Positions 1 through 7,944 of a DNA stretch of 22,047 nucleotides are shown here, piece by piece. Below the pieces are notes generated by a model. The model saw only the letters and a list, made by a program, of their open reading frames with translations. It was not told the origin of the DNA and ran no database searches. The translations under genes were made by a program, and so were the position numbers. Within the stretch, counting starts at the first letter, position 1; every line of letters begins with the position of its first letter. Origin of the DNA: JBEVNX01 sp040507895 (GTDB lineage: Bacteria > Desulfobacterota > Binatia > JACPRU01); the NCBI GenBank assembly GCA_040507895.1, contig JBEVNX010000136.1, forward strand, positions 1 through 22,047, given 5' to 3'.

Positions 1-2202
1 GTCCTCCATGTGGTCGCTGGAGCGCTGCACCATCCCGGCGGGGACCCCAGCGGCCTGCAGCAGGTCCATCAGTGCGCGCGGCTCATATCGGCGGGTGAAC
101 TCGGCGAGCTTGGATCCGATCTCCTGCCGGCGCGCGCATCGCCCGGCCGCGTTGGCGAGCGAAGCCGCTGCCGCCCATTCGGGATCACCCATCGCCTGAC
201 GCAGCGCTCTCCACTGCTCATCGCTTTCGACCGCGATCGCGCACCACTCGTCTTCACCCGCGCAAGGATACGCGTCGTGCGGCGCGGCGGTCGGCGACTC
301 GTTGCCGGCTCGCCGCGGCATGCGCCCCCCCAGCTGATGGTGGAGCAACTCGGGCGCGAGGAAGTACAGCGACGACTCCATCTGGGCCTGGTCGATGTAC
401 TGACCTTCTCCCGTACGCCGGCGGTGGTCGAGCGCCGCCATGAGCGTAGCGGCGAGAAACCGTGGAGCGATCGTGTCCGTGTAAGCGTTGAAGGGCCCGG
501 CAGGCGGTCGATCATCCCAGCCGGTGATCTCGTAGAATCCGCAGATCGCCGCGGCGTGGTAGCCGTATCCGGCGAGCCTCGCCGCCGGTCCGGTTTGTCC
601 CAACAAGCACGTGCTCGCCATGACGATCGACGGATTCAGCTCCCGCGCGACCTCGTAGCCGAGACCGAGCTCGGCCATCGTCCCCGCCGTGAACGAGTCG
701 AGGCACACGTCGGCCCAGCGCATCAGGCGCTTCGCGACCTCGATGCCTTCGGGGCGCTTCAGGTTGAGCGCCAGCGACATCTTCGACGTGTTGAACGAGG
801 CGAAGAACTGGCCGCGGTTCACGCCGGGACCGTTGTCCTTGAAGGGGCCCACGAGCCGCAGGCGATCGGCTGGATGCTCGGTCTCGACGCGCACGACGGT
901 GGCGCCGTGGTCGGCGAAGTACTTCGCAGTGATCGGGCCGACGCCGATCCACGAGAAGTCGGCGATCTTCATGCCCTCGAACGGCAATGACGACGGTCCG
1001 CGCCGCTTGACCAGCCGCTCTTGCACTCGCGGCGCCCCCTCGAGCTCGCAGGTATGCTCGCCGATCGCCGGGGCGGGCCGCCGGAACGCGATCGGCCTGC
1101 GCGAAGCGCGTACGAACGGCCCGGGCGCGCGCAGCACGCGTCCGTCGGGCAACGCATAGCGGTCCCAATAGTCGCGCAGCGCCAGATGCTCGAAAGCGAG
1201 CACGTCCGCGACGGTGTTAACCGGAGCCAGGGTGGCACCGACCGCCAGCCCCTGTGCGAAGAGCTCGGCCTTGCGGTACTTGGAGCAATAGGTGCGGATC
1301 CTTTCCTGGACCTCGGGCAGTGAGTGCACGAGCGGCTTGCCGGTCAGCATGCGCGCCTCGTAGGTCTTCCAGTCCTCGGCGGCAGCCCATTCCGCGCTCA
1401 CCGTGCCATCCTGGACGAGGCAGGGCACCAAGCAGAGTAGAGTGGCGGTGGTGGTGATCAGCACGACCTCGCCGTCGGCGCACGGATAGACGAGCGGCGT
1501 CGTGAACGTGCTCAATTGAAGGACGGTGCCGCTGCGCTCGACGTCCTTGCCCTGGATCGCATGAGCGATCATCGCATTGAGGCCGGTCCAGAAGATCGCG
1601 GCCTCGACCGATACGTCGACGAACTGCGCTTCTCCGGTCGCGAGCCTCCGGTGGTGGGCGACCATCGCGCCGACCGCGCTTTCCGCGGCCGCGTGGTACC
1701 ACGTCTGCGGCACCGTGATGCGCACCGGAGGGCGATCACGCTCGCCGTTCAAGGCCATCATGCCGCCCATGGCGGCCAGCGTGAGATCCGAGGCGAGGTG
1801 GCACGCGTACGGGCCGTTCTGGCCGAAGGGCGTCGTCGCCACGTAGACCAAGCGCGGGTTCACCTCGCGCAGTTGCTCGAAGCCGATGCCGCGCGCGGCC
1901 ATCGCCCCCGGTGCGGCGTTCTCGAACAAGAAGTCGGCCGATGCGACCAAGCGCTCGAACGGCGCGCGCCCCGAGGCGCTCTCGAGGTCGAGGACGACGC
2001 TTCGCTTGCCGCGGTTGAGAGCGTGAAAGCGCAGGCTCTGCAAGCCCTCCGGCAGGCTCGCGTCGAGCGGCGGCTCCCGGCGCGAGGCGCTGCCGCCCGG
2101 CGGCTCGACCTTGACCACGTCGGCGCCGAGCCCGGCGAGCAGCAGCGGTCCGAGCTCGGCGCGGGAGTCGGTCAGATCCAGGACTCGATAGGGGCTCAGC
2201 AT
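1..2202 (-). CDS. Tandem-domain CaiB/BaiF family III CoA-transferase (3' end off window)
   Basis: An uninterrupted reading frame starts at ATG 2202 and is still open at base 1, giving 734 residues. It holds two CaiB/BaiF domains in one chain. The first opens with RVLDLT and GADVVKVEPPGG (residues 6-36). The second opens with MKIADFSW (residue 411) and GATVVRVETEHPADRLR. Both contain the HHRR/DHRRRTGEGQ-type segment. Family III enzymes move CoA between carboxylic acids through an aspartyl-anhydride. The second domain has a fitting Asp (D576 in AYTDTIAP), whereas the matching stretch of the first domain reads PQTWYHAAA with no Asp, so the N-terminal half may be structural. The closing residues are missing. 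The gene diverges from the thiolase/DUF35/amidohydrolase operon and probably provides CoA activation for it. Substrate unknown. Family assignment is firm; the role is inference. Confidence 0.9.
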   Translation of the reverse strand, partial: MLSPYRVLDLTDSRAELGPLLLAGLGADVVKVEPPGGSASRREPPLDASLPEGLQSLRFHALNRGKRSVVLDLESASGRAPFERLVASADFLFENAAPGAMAARGIGFEQLREVNPRLVYVATTPFGQNGPYACHLASDLTLAAMGGMMALNGERDRPPVRITVPQTWYHAAAESAVGAMVAHHRRLATGEAQFVDVSVEAAIFWTGLNAMIAHAIQGKDVERSGTVLQLSTFTTPLVYPCADGEVVLITTTATLLCLVPCLVQDGTVSAEWAAAEDWKTYEARMLTGKPLVHSLPEVQERIRTYCSKYRKAELFAQGLAVGATLAPVNTVADVLAFEHLALRDYWDRYALPDGRVLRAPGPFVRASRRPIAFRRPAPAIGEHTCELEGAPRVQERLVKRRGPSSLPFEGMKIADFSWIGVGPITAKYFADHGATVVRVETEHPADRLRLVGPFKDNGPGVNRGQFFASFNTSKMSLALNLKRPEGIEVAKRLMRWADVCLDSFTAGTMAELGLGYEVARELNPSIVMASTCLLGQTGPAARLAGYGYHAAAICGFYEITGWDDRPPAGPFNAYTDTIAPRFLAATLMAALDHRRRTGEGQYIDQAQMESSLYFLAPELLHHQLGGRMPRRAGNESPTAAPHDAYPCAGEDEWCAIAVESDEQWRALRQAMGDPEWAAAASLANAAGRCARRQEIGSKLAEFTRRYEPRALMDLLQAAGVPAGMVQRSSDHMED

Positions 2203-2297
2203 GGTACCCTCCCGCCAGAGTTGCCGCGATCTTTCAAGTGGTGCGCGAGGAGCCGTCCCGGTAGCACGAGGTGCCGCCGATCGGCTCGTCGGCGACA

Positions 2298-2320
2298 GGA
2301 ACGTTACCGGGACCGGTTCC
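2298..2320. promoter_or_regulatory. Nested inverted repeat in divergent promoter region (candidate operator)
   Basis: The 164-bp gap between the divergent CoA-transferase (start 2202) and thiolase-like gene (start 2367) contains ACCGG-GA-CCGGT (2306-2317). This is nested inside GGAAC (2298-2302) and GTTCC (2316-2320). Such a palindrome between divergent catabolic genes is typical of a TetR- or LysR-type operator. No regulator gene lies in the window, and short GC-rich palindromes occur by chance here. Confidence 0.3.
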
Positions 2321-2366
2321 CCAGGGGGCATTTGCTCCGTGGCCGCGCTCGGATAGACAGCTGGGC

Positions 2367-3548
2367 GTGACTCGAACGCTACGGGGGCGTGTGGCGGTCG
2401 CCGGCATCGGCGAGAGCGTCTACTACAAGCGGGGCGAGGCGCCGGACTCCGAGTTCGTGCTCGCCTGCCGCGCCATCCTGGCAGCTTGCGCGGACGCCGC
2501 GATCGACGTAGCCGACGTCGACGGATTCGCCTCGTACTCCAACGACCGCAACGAGCCGTCTGGGCTCGCGGCCGCGCTCGGTATCAAGGAGCTGCGCTTC
2601 TCCAACATGCAATGGGGCTCCGGCGGAGGTGGCGTAGCGGCGGCGGTCGGCAACGCCGCCGCGGCGATCGCCGCCGGCCTGGCGGACTGCGTGGTGGTGT
2701 TCCGCTCGCTCGCCCAGGGCCAGTTCGGGCGCTTCGGTGAGGCGAGGCGCACCGCGCACGTGAGCGGCGAAGCCGCGCTCAGCGTGCCATATGGCCTCAT
2801 CTCTCCGGCCCAGATCTTTGCAATGCGCAGCACGCGTCTACTCGAAGCGCACGGCGTACCGCGGTCGACGCTGCGCGCCGTCGCACTCGCCTCCTACCAC
2901 CATGCGCAGCAAAATCCGCGTGCGGTCATGTATGGCCGGCCGCTCTCGGCGGATGCGTACGATGCGTCACGTTGGATCGCAGAGCCCTATCGCCTCTTCG
3001 ATTGCTGCCAGGAGAACGACGGCGCCGCGGCGATGGTCCTGGTCGCAGCCGAGCCCGCCGCAGACCTGAGCCCGCGCCCGGTCTACGTGCTCGGCGTCGC
3101 GCAGGGCGGCGGCTACCGCGCCGGCGCTCCGCTTCACAACGACCCGGACTACGCCGGCGCCGGGTTTCGCACTGTCGCGCCCCGGATGTGGCGGCAGGCG
3201 GGCGTCACCCCGGCGGACGTCGACGTCGCCCAAGTCTACGAGAACTTTACCGGCGGGGTGGTGATGGCCTTGATCGAGCACGGATTCTGCGGCTACGACG
3301 AGGCGGCGGAGCTCCTGACGTTCGAGAACCTGATCGCGCCGGGAGGCCGCTTGCCGCTCAACACCAGCGGCGGCAATCTGGCGGAGTGCTACATGCACGG
3401 TCTCGGCTTGCAGCTCGAAGCGGTGCGCCAGCTGCGCGGCGAATCCTGCAACCAGGTGCCCGGCGCTCGGGTCGCGCTCGCGGCCGCGGGTCCGATGGTT
3501 CCGGTGACGAGCACTTGCGTCTACGGGACGGCGGAGGCCGCTGCATGA
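2367..3548 (+). CDS. Thiolase-fold lipid-transfer protein, probable aldolase subunit (Ltp2-like)
   Basis: The protein has 393 residues when started at GTG 2367 (VTRTLRGRVAVAGIGES). This start matches family N-termini; an in-frame ATG at 2271 would add an unlikely 32-residue extension. The fold is that of SCP-x/lipid-transfer thiolases, with NTSGGNLAE and RQLRG motifs near the C-terminus. The region of the thiolase nucleophile reads NMQWGSGGGG and has no Cys, so Claisen thiolysis is unlikely. Tyrosines sit at residue 291 (YENFTGG) and 342 (AECYMHG), in contexts that resemble the active-site tyrosines of Ltp2, a retro-aldolase of steroid side-chain degradation. The stop overlaps the next start (ATGA), a DUF35 protein, which is the known partner type of Ltp2. 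Substrate is inferred to be a beta-hydroxyacyl-CoA, not necessarily a steroid. Confidence 0.85.
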   Translation: MTRTLRGRVAVAGIGESVYYKRGEAPDSEFVLACRAILAACADAAIDVADVDGFASYSNDRNEPSGLAAALGIKELRFSNMQWGSGGGGVAAAVGNAAAAIAAGLADCVVVFRSLAQGQFGRFGEARRTAHVSGEAALSVPYGLISPAQIFAMRSTRLLEAHGVPRSTLRAVALASYHHAQQNPRAVMYGRPLSADAYDASRWIAEPYRLFDCCQENDGAAAMVLVAAEPAADLSPRPVYVLGVAQGGGYRAGAPLHNDPDYAGAGFRTVAPRMWRQAGVTPADVDVAQVYENFTGGVVMALIEHGFCGYDEAAELLTFENLIAPGGRLPLNTSGGNLAECYMHGLGLQLEAVRQLRGESCNQVPGARVALAAAGPMVPVTSTCVYGTAEAAA

Positions 3549-3991
3549 GCGTGCTGTTGCCAGGGCTGCCGATGCCACGCCCCGCCGCGGACGGGCTCGA
3601 TCGTCCGTACTGGGAAGGTACGCGCATCCACGAGCTCCGCGTGCAACGTTGCGTGCGCTGCGCGACTTGGCGCTGGGGGCCCGAGTGGATCTGCCACTCT
3701 TGTCGTTCGTTCGAGACGGAATGGCTCGCGGTAGAACCAACGGGCAGCATCTACGGTTGGGAACGCGTGTGGCATCCGGTGCATCCCGCGCTCGGTTCGG
3801 CGGTGCCGTACGTGGTGGCGCTGGTCGAGCTCCCGCAGGCGGGCGGCGTGCGCATGGTCGGAAACGTGCTCGGCGATCCGCGCGCACCCGTGCGCGTCGG
3901 GGCGCCGGTCCGCGCGGTGTTCGAGGATCACGACGATTGCGATCCATCCTTCACTCTGGTGCACTGGCAGATCGAGGAGGATTCGAAGTGA
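3545..3991 (+). CDS. DUF35 zinc-ribbon/OB-fold protein, partner of the thiolase-like subunit
   Basis: 148 residues. A rubredoxin-like zinc ribbon is visible as C36-x2-C39-x10-C50-x2-C53, followed by an OB-fold-like half containing GSIYGWERVWHPVHP, VPYVVALVEL, and MVGNVLGD. This is the PF12172 plus PF01796 (DUF35) architecture. Such proteins bind thiolase-fold partners. In the ChsH2/Ltp2 system the DUF35 domain is needed for aldolase activity, and in archaea it bridges thiolase and HMG-CoA synthase. The ATG overlaps the thiolase-like gene's stop by four bases, and its own stop overlaps the amidohydrolase GTG, so the three are translationally coupled. Family is certain. Aldolase partnership is inference from the adjacent Cys-less thiolase-fold protein. 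Confidence 0.88.
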   Translation: MSVLLPGLPMPRPAADGLDRPYWEGTRIHELRVQRCVRCATWRWGPEWICHSCRSFETEWLAVEPTGSIYGWERVWHPVHPALGSAVPYVVALVELPQAGGVRMVGNVLGDPRAPVRVGAPVRAVFEDHDDCDPSFTLVHWQIEEDSK

Positions 3992-5190
3992 GCGAGGTAG
4001 CTCTTGAAGACTCAGCGAACGCCTGGCGGCTCGATACTCCCGGAGCGGACGGCTGGACACGCACCGCACGGCCCGGGGACCCGAACAAGTACTTCATGGT
4101 CTCGGCGGATTGCCACGCCAACGAGCCCAATGACTTCCTTTCCGCGCGCATCGAGCCCGAGTACCTCTCGCGATTGCCTCGCGTCGAGGCAGACGCCAAA
4201 GGTGAGCGTTGGCTGATGACCGAGGGCTGGCGGCCGCAGCGGCTGCGCACCAACAACGCGGAGAACACGATGGCGCCGGAGGACCGGGTGCGCACGGCGG
4301 CCGGAGCAAAGCCTGAGGAGCGCATCCGGGATCACCGGCGCGACGGGGTCGACGTCGAGATCGTCTTTCCCAACAAGGGACTGCTGATTTGGGCGACACC
4401 CGATCCGAAATTTTCGATGGCGATGTGCCGAGCCTGGAACCGCTGGGCCCGCGACGCGTACGGGGGCTACGAGGCCTCGATCCTGCCGATGGCGGCGATC
4501 GCGCCGGGCGACCGCGAAGGGACGCAGAAGGAGATCCCTTGGGCAGCGCGCGAGGGCTTTCGAGGCCTCACTCTCCCTTGCAAGCCGCACTGGGGGGCGC
4601 CCAACGCCGAGCAGCCGAACTACAATCTCCCCGAGTTCGACTGGTTGTGGGCGGCCGTCTGCGACGTGGACCTACCCGTCACGTTCCACGTATCCACGGG
4701 CCGCGACCCGAGAGCGGCTCGCGGCAGCGGCGGCGCGGTGGTCAACTACGTCACGCACTCGCTCTCGCCGACCATGGAGCCTGTCGCCAACCTCTGCGCT
4801 TCCGGCGTGCTCGAGCGCTTCCCGAAGCTCCTCTTCGCGACGATCGAAGCCGGAATCGGTTGGGTGCCCTGGGCGCTCGAAGCTATGGACGAGGCCTATC
4901 GCAAGCACCACATGTGGGCGTTTCCCAAGCTCGATCTGCTACCGAGCGAGTACTATCGCCGCCAAGGCTTCTCCTCCTTCCAAGAGGACGCCGCCGGCCT
5001 CGCGCTCGCCGAGCCTCTCGGGCTGGCGAACAATTTTCTCTGGGCGAACGACTACCCGCATCACGAGGGATCGTGGCCGCACTCCGCGCAAGCGATCGAA
5101 CGGCAGATGAATCACCTGAGCGACTCGTCACGGGCGAAGATCCTCGGCCTCAACGCCGCACGCCTGTTTCGGCTCGACGTGCCGGCCTGA
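3988..5190 (+). CDS. Amidohydrolase_2 family metal-dependent hydrolase/decarboxylase
   Basis: 400 residues, starting at GTG 3988, which overlaps the DUF35 stop (GTGA). It is a TIM-barrel hydrolase of the ACMSD-like amidohydrolase_2 family (PF04909). Likely metal ligands are D41-x-H43 (SADCHANEP), H234 (TFHVSTGRDP) and D355 (WANDYPHHEG), the last in the usual C-terminal position before a closing NAARLFRLD segment. Most ACMSD relatives have H-x-H at the first site; the D-x-H variant seen here is a recognised subgroup. Family members hydrolyse or non-oxidatively decarboxylate ring or vinylogous acids. Operon position suggests it acts on an intermediate of the same CoA-ester pathway. An in-frame start further upstream, inside the DUF35 gene, is possible but would give an out-of-family extension. 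Confidence 0.87.
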   Translation: MSEVALEDSANAWRLDTPGADGWTRTARPGDPNKYFMVSADCHANEPNDFLSARIEPEYLSRLPRVEADAKGERWLMTEGWRPQRLRTNNAENTMAPEDRVRTAAGAKPEERIRDHRRDGVDVEIVFPNKGLLIWATPDPKFSMAMCRAWNRWARDAYGGYEASILPMAAIAPGDREGTQKEIPWAAREGFRGLTLPCKPHWGAPNAEQPNYNLPEFDWLWAAVCDVDLPVTFHVSTGRDPRAARGSGGAVVNYVTHSLSPTMEPVANLCASGVLERFPKLLFATIEAGIGWVPWALEAMDEAYRKHHMWAFPKLDLLPSEYYRRQGFSSFQEDAAGLALAEPLGLANNFLWANDYPHHEGSWPHSAQAIERQMNHLSDSSRAKILGLNAARLFRLDVPA

Positions 5191-5196
5191 GCCGGC
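5181..5196. terminator. Short hairpin between convergent genes, possible terminator
   Basis: GCCGGC (5181-5186), loop CTGA holding the amidohydrolase stop, then GCCGGC (5191-5196) form a perfect 6-bp stem. It sits in the 15-bp gap between the convergent amidohydrolase and kinase genes. There is no T-tract, so intrinsic termination is only a possibility. Confidence 0.3.
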
Positions 5197-5205
5197 TCGC
5201 TCGGT

Positions 5206-7446
5206 TCAGGCGGCGGAGCGGGCGGCCCTGCGAGGTGCCGTCCCGCTCCGCTCCGTATCCCCCGCCATCACCCGCTCCACCACCTTCGTAAGATCCGCCA
5301 CGCCGAACGGCTTGTCGACGCAGGGGTTCGAGATCCGGGCCAGGAAGCTCCGAGCCGCCGGCGTATAGGCGCCGCCGGTCATGAACACGACGCGGCGGGC
5401 GAGCCGCGGGTGGCGCTTCAGAAGTTGTCCGTACACGTCCATACCGGAGCTCTTCTGCATCATCAGGTCGCACAGCACCACGTCGAAGTGGTCGTCCTTT
5501 TCGATCGCGGCCAGAGCCTCGGCGCCGCCGCCGACGCCGACCAAGTCGTGGTCGCGGGCGAGGATCATCGTGACCGTCGAGAGCACGAAGGGCTCGTCGT
5601 CCACGACGAGGATGCGCCCCCGTCGCGAGGGCGCTCGGATCGCCTGCACGGCCGGACGCTCCGCTCTCGGCGCGCGGGCGATCGGCAGCCGCACGGTGAA
5701 TCGGCTTCCCATTCCGGGCTTGCTCTCCACCTCGATGCGGCCGCCGTAAGAGCTCACGATGTTGTAGCAGATGGATAGCCCGAGCCCGGAGCCGCCCGAT
5801 GAAGACTTCGTGGTAAAGAAGGGATCGAACAGTCGATCGAGGTTCTCGGGCGCAATGCCCGCCCCCGTATCGGAGACCTCGACGAGGACCTCCGCCTCGG
5901 TGGCACGGGTGGCGATGCTGATCTCGTTTCGCTCCACCGCCCCTTCCTCGACCGCCTGAGCGGCGTTGATGAGAAGATTGACGAAGACCTGCGAGAGCCG
6001 CCCAGGGTCTCCGACCGCCTGCGGCACCGGCCGCAGATCCCGGCGCACGCGAGCCCGGTGTCGCAGCTCGTGAGCGGCGAGCTTGATCGAGCTTTCGAGC
6101 ACTCCGATGAGATCGACCGCGTCCCGCTCCTCCTCGCCGCGACGCGCGAATGTCTTGAGATCGCGGACGATGTCGCGCACCCGATCGGCGCCCTCCGCGG
6201 CTTCGCGCGCGTGCGCCCGAATCGACTCGACGGTTGCCGACAGCGGCGCGGCCGATTCCGCTCGCGCAATGTCCTGCAACATCGTCTGGAGGTGGCTGAG
6301 CACGTAGGTCAGCGGATTGTTGATTTCGTGGGCGACGCCGGCCGCGAGAATGCCGACGGCCTCGAGCTTCTGCGTCTGGTGTAGGCGGGCTTCGAGGATC
6401 TTTCGCTCCGTCACGTCGCGCAGGATCATGCGGAAGCCGACGAGCCTTCCGTCGTCGCCGCGAATCGGGCTCGAGCTCACCATGGCCACGAGCTTGCTCG
6501 CGTCCTTGCGGCGGAACTCGACCTCGAGGTCGCGAAGCGACGGATCGTCGGCTCGAAGCAGTTGGCTGATGCGCCGGCGGTCGCCTTCGGACCCTTCGTA
6601 GTGGAGCTGGTGCGTGAGTAGCGCGCACAGCTCGTCCTTCTGCGGGTAGCCGAACATCGCCAGGGCTGCCGGATTGGCGTCGATAATGCGGCCCTCGATC
6701 GACGACAGGATCACGCCGTCGTGAGTCTCTTCGAAGAGTGCGCGGTATCTCTGTTCGCTCTTGCGCAGCACTTCCTCGGTTCGCTTGCGCGCCGCGACGT
6801 CACGCTCCAGCATGGAGACGATCTCCGATCGCGCTTCGAGCAAAGCTTCCTTCGCCTGCCGGCCCTCGTAGTCGCCGAGGCGGCTCACGAATGCCGTCTG
6901 TGCGCCGACACTCGCCACTATCAGAGCGGTCAAGCTCGAGCAAAGGATCGGCAGGTTTTCGAGGAATGGGTAGTGAAAAGTCGCGAGCACCTGCATCACG
7001 AACGGGATCGCTCCGAGCATCATCATCGTTCGGCCGTCGAGCGGCAGCAGCAGAGCCGTTCCCATGATGAGGAACACGAGCGCCATCGCTTGCACCAAGT
7101 AGACGGGATCGGCCGCGCCGTTGGCGAAGCGCGCGACCCCGAGAATCGTGGCACTGATAGCCGTCACGCCCAGCGCCGCGAACCATTCGGCGCGACGCTG
7201 GGCGAATTGGGTGGTGACCAGCGGCAATAGTGCGGCCAAGATCGCGCACCCCGTCAGGCGCACGAGCACGGCCCAGCCGAAATGGTCCGGCATGCGCACG
7301 TAGTCGACGGGCACGAAGGCCGGGATGAACACCAAACCGAGAATTGCGCCGATGCGGAGACGCTCGAGTAGTAAGGTTCGACACTCGAAGCGAAGCCCTC
7401 CTGCAAGGGCTGGCCCCTGGAACATGGAGCTCAGGATCCTGTGCAT
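5206..7446 (-). CDS. Membrane hybrid sensor histidine kinase (6-TM-like, PAS, HisKA, HATPase, REC)
   Basis: About 746 residues from ATG 7446; GTG 7455 and ATG 7425 are alternatives. The N-terminal third (about 25-190) is a run of hydrophobic helices. A charged coiled coil (about 195-235) and a PAS domain (about 236-350, EETHDGVILSS, DANPAALAMFGY, closing with DVTERK) follow. The HisKA box is AAGVAHEINNPL with phospho-acceptor H373. The ATPase has the N box NLLINAAQA, G1 DTGAGI, F box FDPFFTTK and G2 GSGLGL. A C-terminal receiver has VVDDE, phospho-acceptor D660 in LCDLMM, T in FMTGG and K in VDKPF, so it looks active. The signal is unknown. No DNA-binding response regulator is adjacent; the tandem-receiver protein at 9921 is a possible partner. 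The protein ends in a basic tail. Confidence 0.93.
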   Translation of the reverse strand: MHRILSSMFQGPALAGGLRFECRTLLLERLRIGAILGLVFIPAFVPVDYVRMPDHFGWAVLVRLTGCAILAALLPLVTTQFAQRRAEWFAALGVTAISATILGVARFANGAADPVYLVQAMALVFLIMGTALLLPLDGRTMMMLGAIPFVMQVLATFHYPFLENLPILCSSLTALIVASVGAQTAFVSRLGDYEGRQAKEALLEARSEIVSMLERDVAARKRTEEVLRKSEQRYRALFEETHDGVILSSIEGRIIDANPAALAMFGYPQKDELCALLTHQLHYEGSEGDRRRISQLLRADDPSLRDLEVEFRRKDASKLVAMVSSSPIRGDDGRLVGFRMILRDVTERKILEARLHQTQKLEAVGILAAGVAHEINNPLTYVLSHLQTMLQDIARAESAAPLSATVESIRAHAREAAEGADRVRDIVRDLKTFARRGEEERDAVDLIGVLESSIKLAAHELRHRARVRRDLRPVPQAVGDPGRLSQVFVNLLINAAQAVEEGAVERNEISIATRATEAEVLVEVSDTGAGIAPENLDRLFDPFFTTKSSSGGSGLGLSICYNIVSSYGGRIEVESKPGMGSRFTVRLPIARAPRAERPAVQAIRAPSRRGRILVVDDEPFVLSTVTMILARDHDLVGVGGGAEALAAIEKDDHFDVVLCDLMMQKSSGMDVYGQLLKRHPRLARRVVFMTGGAYTPAARSFLARISNPCVDKPFGVADLTKVVERVMAGDTERSGTAPRRAARSAA

Positions 7447-7944
7447 AGGGGGCACGATGAAGATTTACGCAACGAACATGCCACCTCAATTCTTCGAAAA
7501 AGGTCTCAAAACCTCGTTTATTTCAGATCTCGAGAGCTCGTACGCGGACCGTTCTGTCAAAAAAGTAACAGGCAGCGTTCAATTGTCGTTAGTCCTTCGC
7601 TTGGCTGCGCATCTCGACATTTCGTTCGCGGGAAGCCGGGAATCCGTGCCGGCAAGGTGCCGGTGATGCGAGATCCGTGGCTGCGCCAAGGGAAGCCGCG
7701 ACGATGAGCCGACTTTCTCGCGCTCGCGGGCTTCGGGTAGTTGTCAGAGACTTGTGCGAGGACGTGTCTGTTGATCGGTGCACGGCGGCGCCCTCCACGT
7801 CACGCTCTCTCGCCAACATCGTGCTCCAATGCGGAATCACTTATTCGCCGACGACGCCGTTTGAGCCGCGCGGCGGCGCATGCTTCCATCGGCAGCGTGC
7901 TCCGGACGGAGCGCAGCAGGGAGAAGCAGAGGATGCGGTGGCGC
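7447..7944. other. Gene-free stretch between kinase and lipoprotein genes
   Basis: About 490 bp between divergent genes with no convincing coding frame. Bases 7456-7600 are clearly richer in A/T than the surroundings and probably hold promoters for one or both genes. The patch TGTCAAAAAAGTAACA at 7555-7570 resembles the GTCA-A5-TGAC element at 20881. Bases 7630-7698 hold GGGAAGCCG twice (7630, 7690), with ATCCGTG twice and GTGCCGG twice between them. This could be structured leader RNA or a decayed duplication. I could not match it to a known riboswitch. Confidence 0.5.
7555..7570. promoter_or_regulatory. A-rich GTCA-type motif, candidate regulator site
   Basis: TGTCAAAAAAGTAACA, followed by GGCAGCGTTC, closely resembles GTCAAAAAATGACA followed by CAGTGGCAGCTTC at 20881-20907. 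Two similar A-tract elements in divergent promoter gaps of a GC-rich window suggest one shared regulator. Evidence is the similarity only. Confidence 0.3.

Noticed and set aside
10..990. Long plus-strand open frame opposite the CoA-transferase
   Set aside because: Arg/Gly/Ala-rich translation without domains; the opposite strand encodes a clear CaiB/BaiF domain here.
2271..2366. N-terminal extension of the thiolase-like protein
   Set aside because: Family members start at the RVAVAGIGES segment; the extension is Pro/Gly/Ser-rich and covers the candidate operator.
2967..3947. 326-codon minus-strand frame over the thiolase/DUF35 genes
   Set aside because: Low-complexity shadow of well-recognised plus-strand genes.
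5150..6628. 492-codon minus-strand frame overlapping the kinase
   Set aside because: It is a shifted reading of the kinase gene, Arg/Gly-rich with no motifs.
7325..7707. Small plus-strand frames in the kinase/lipoprotein gap
   Set aside because: They begin inside the kinase gene, lack ribosome sites and encode nothing recognisable.
7630..7715. Possible cobalamin riboswitch
   Set aside because: Strings such as GGGAAGCC and ATCCG are present, but I see no B12 box (GGAGACC-like) and no order of conserved elements; the downstream gene is a repeat lipoprotein.
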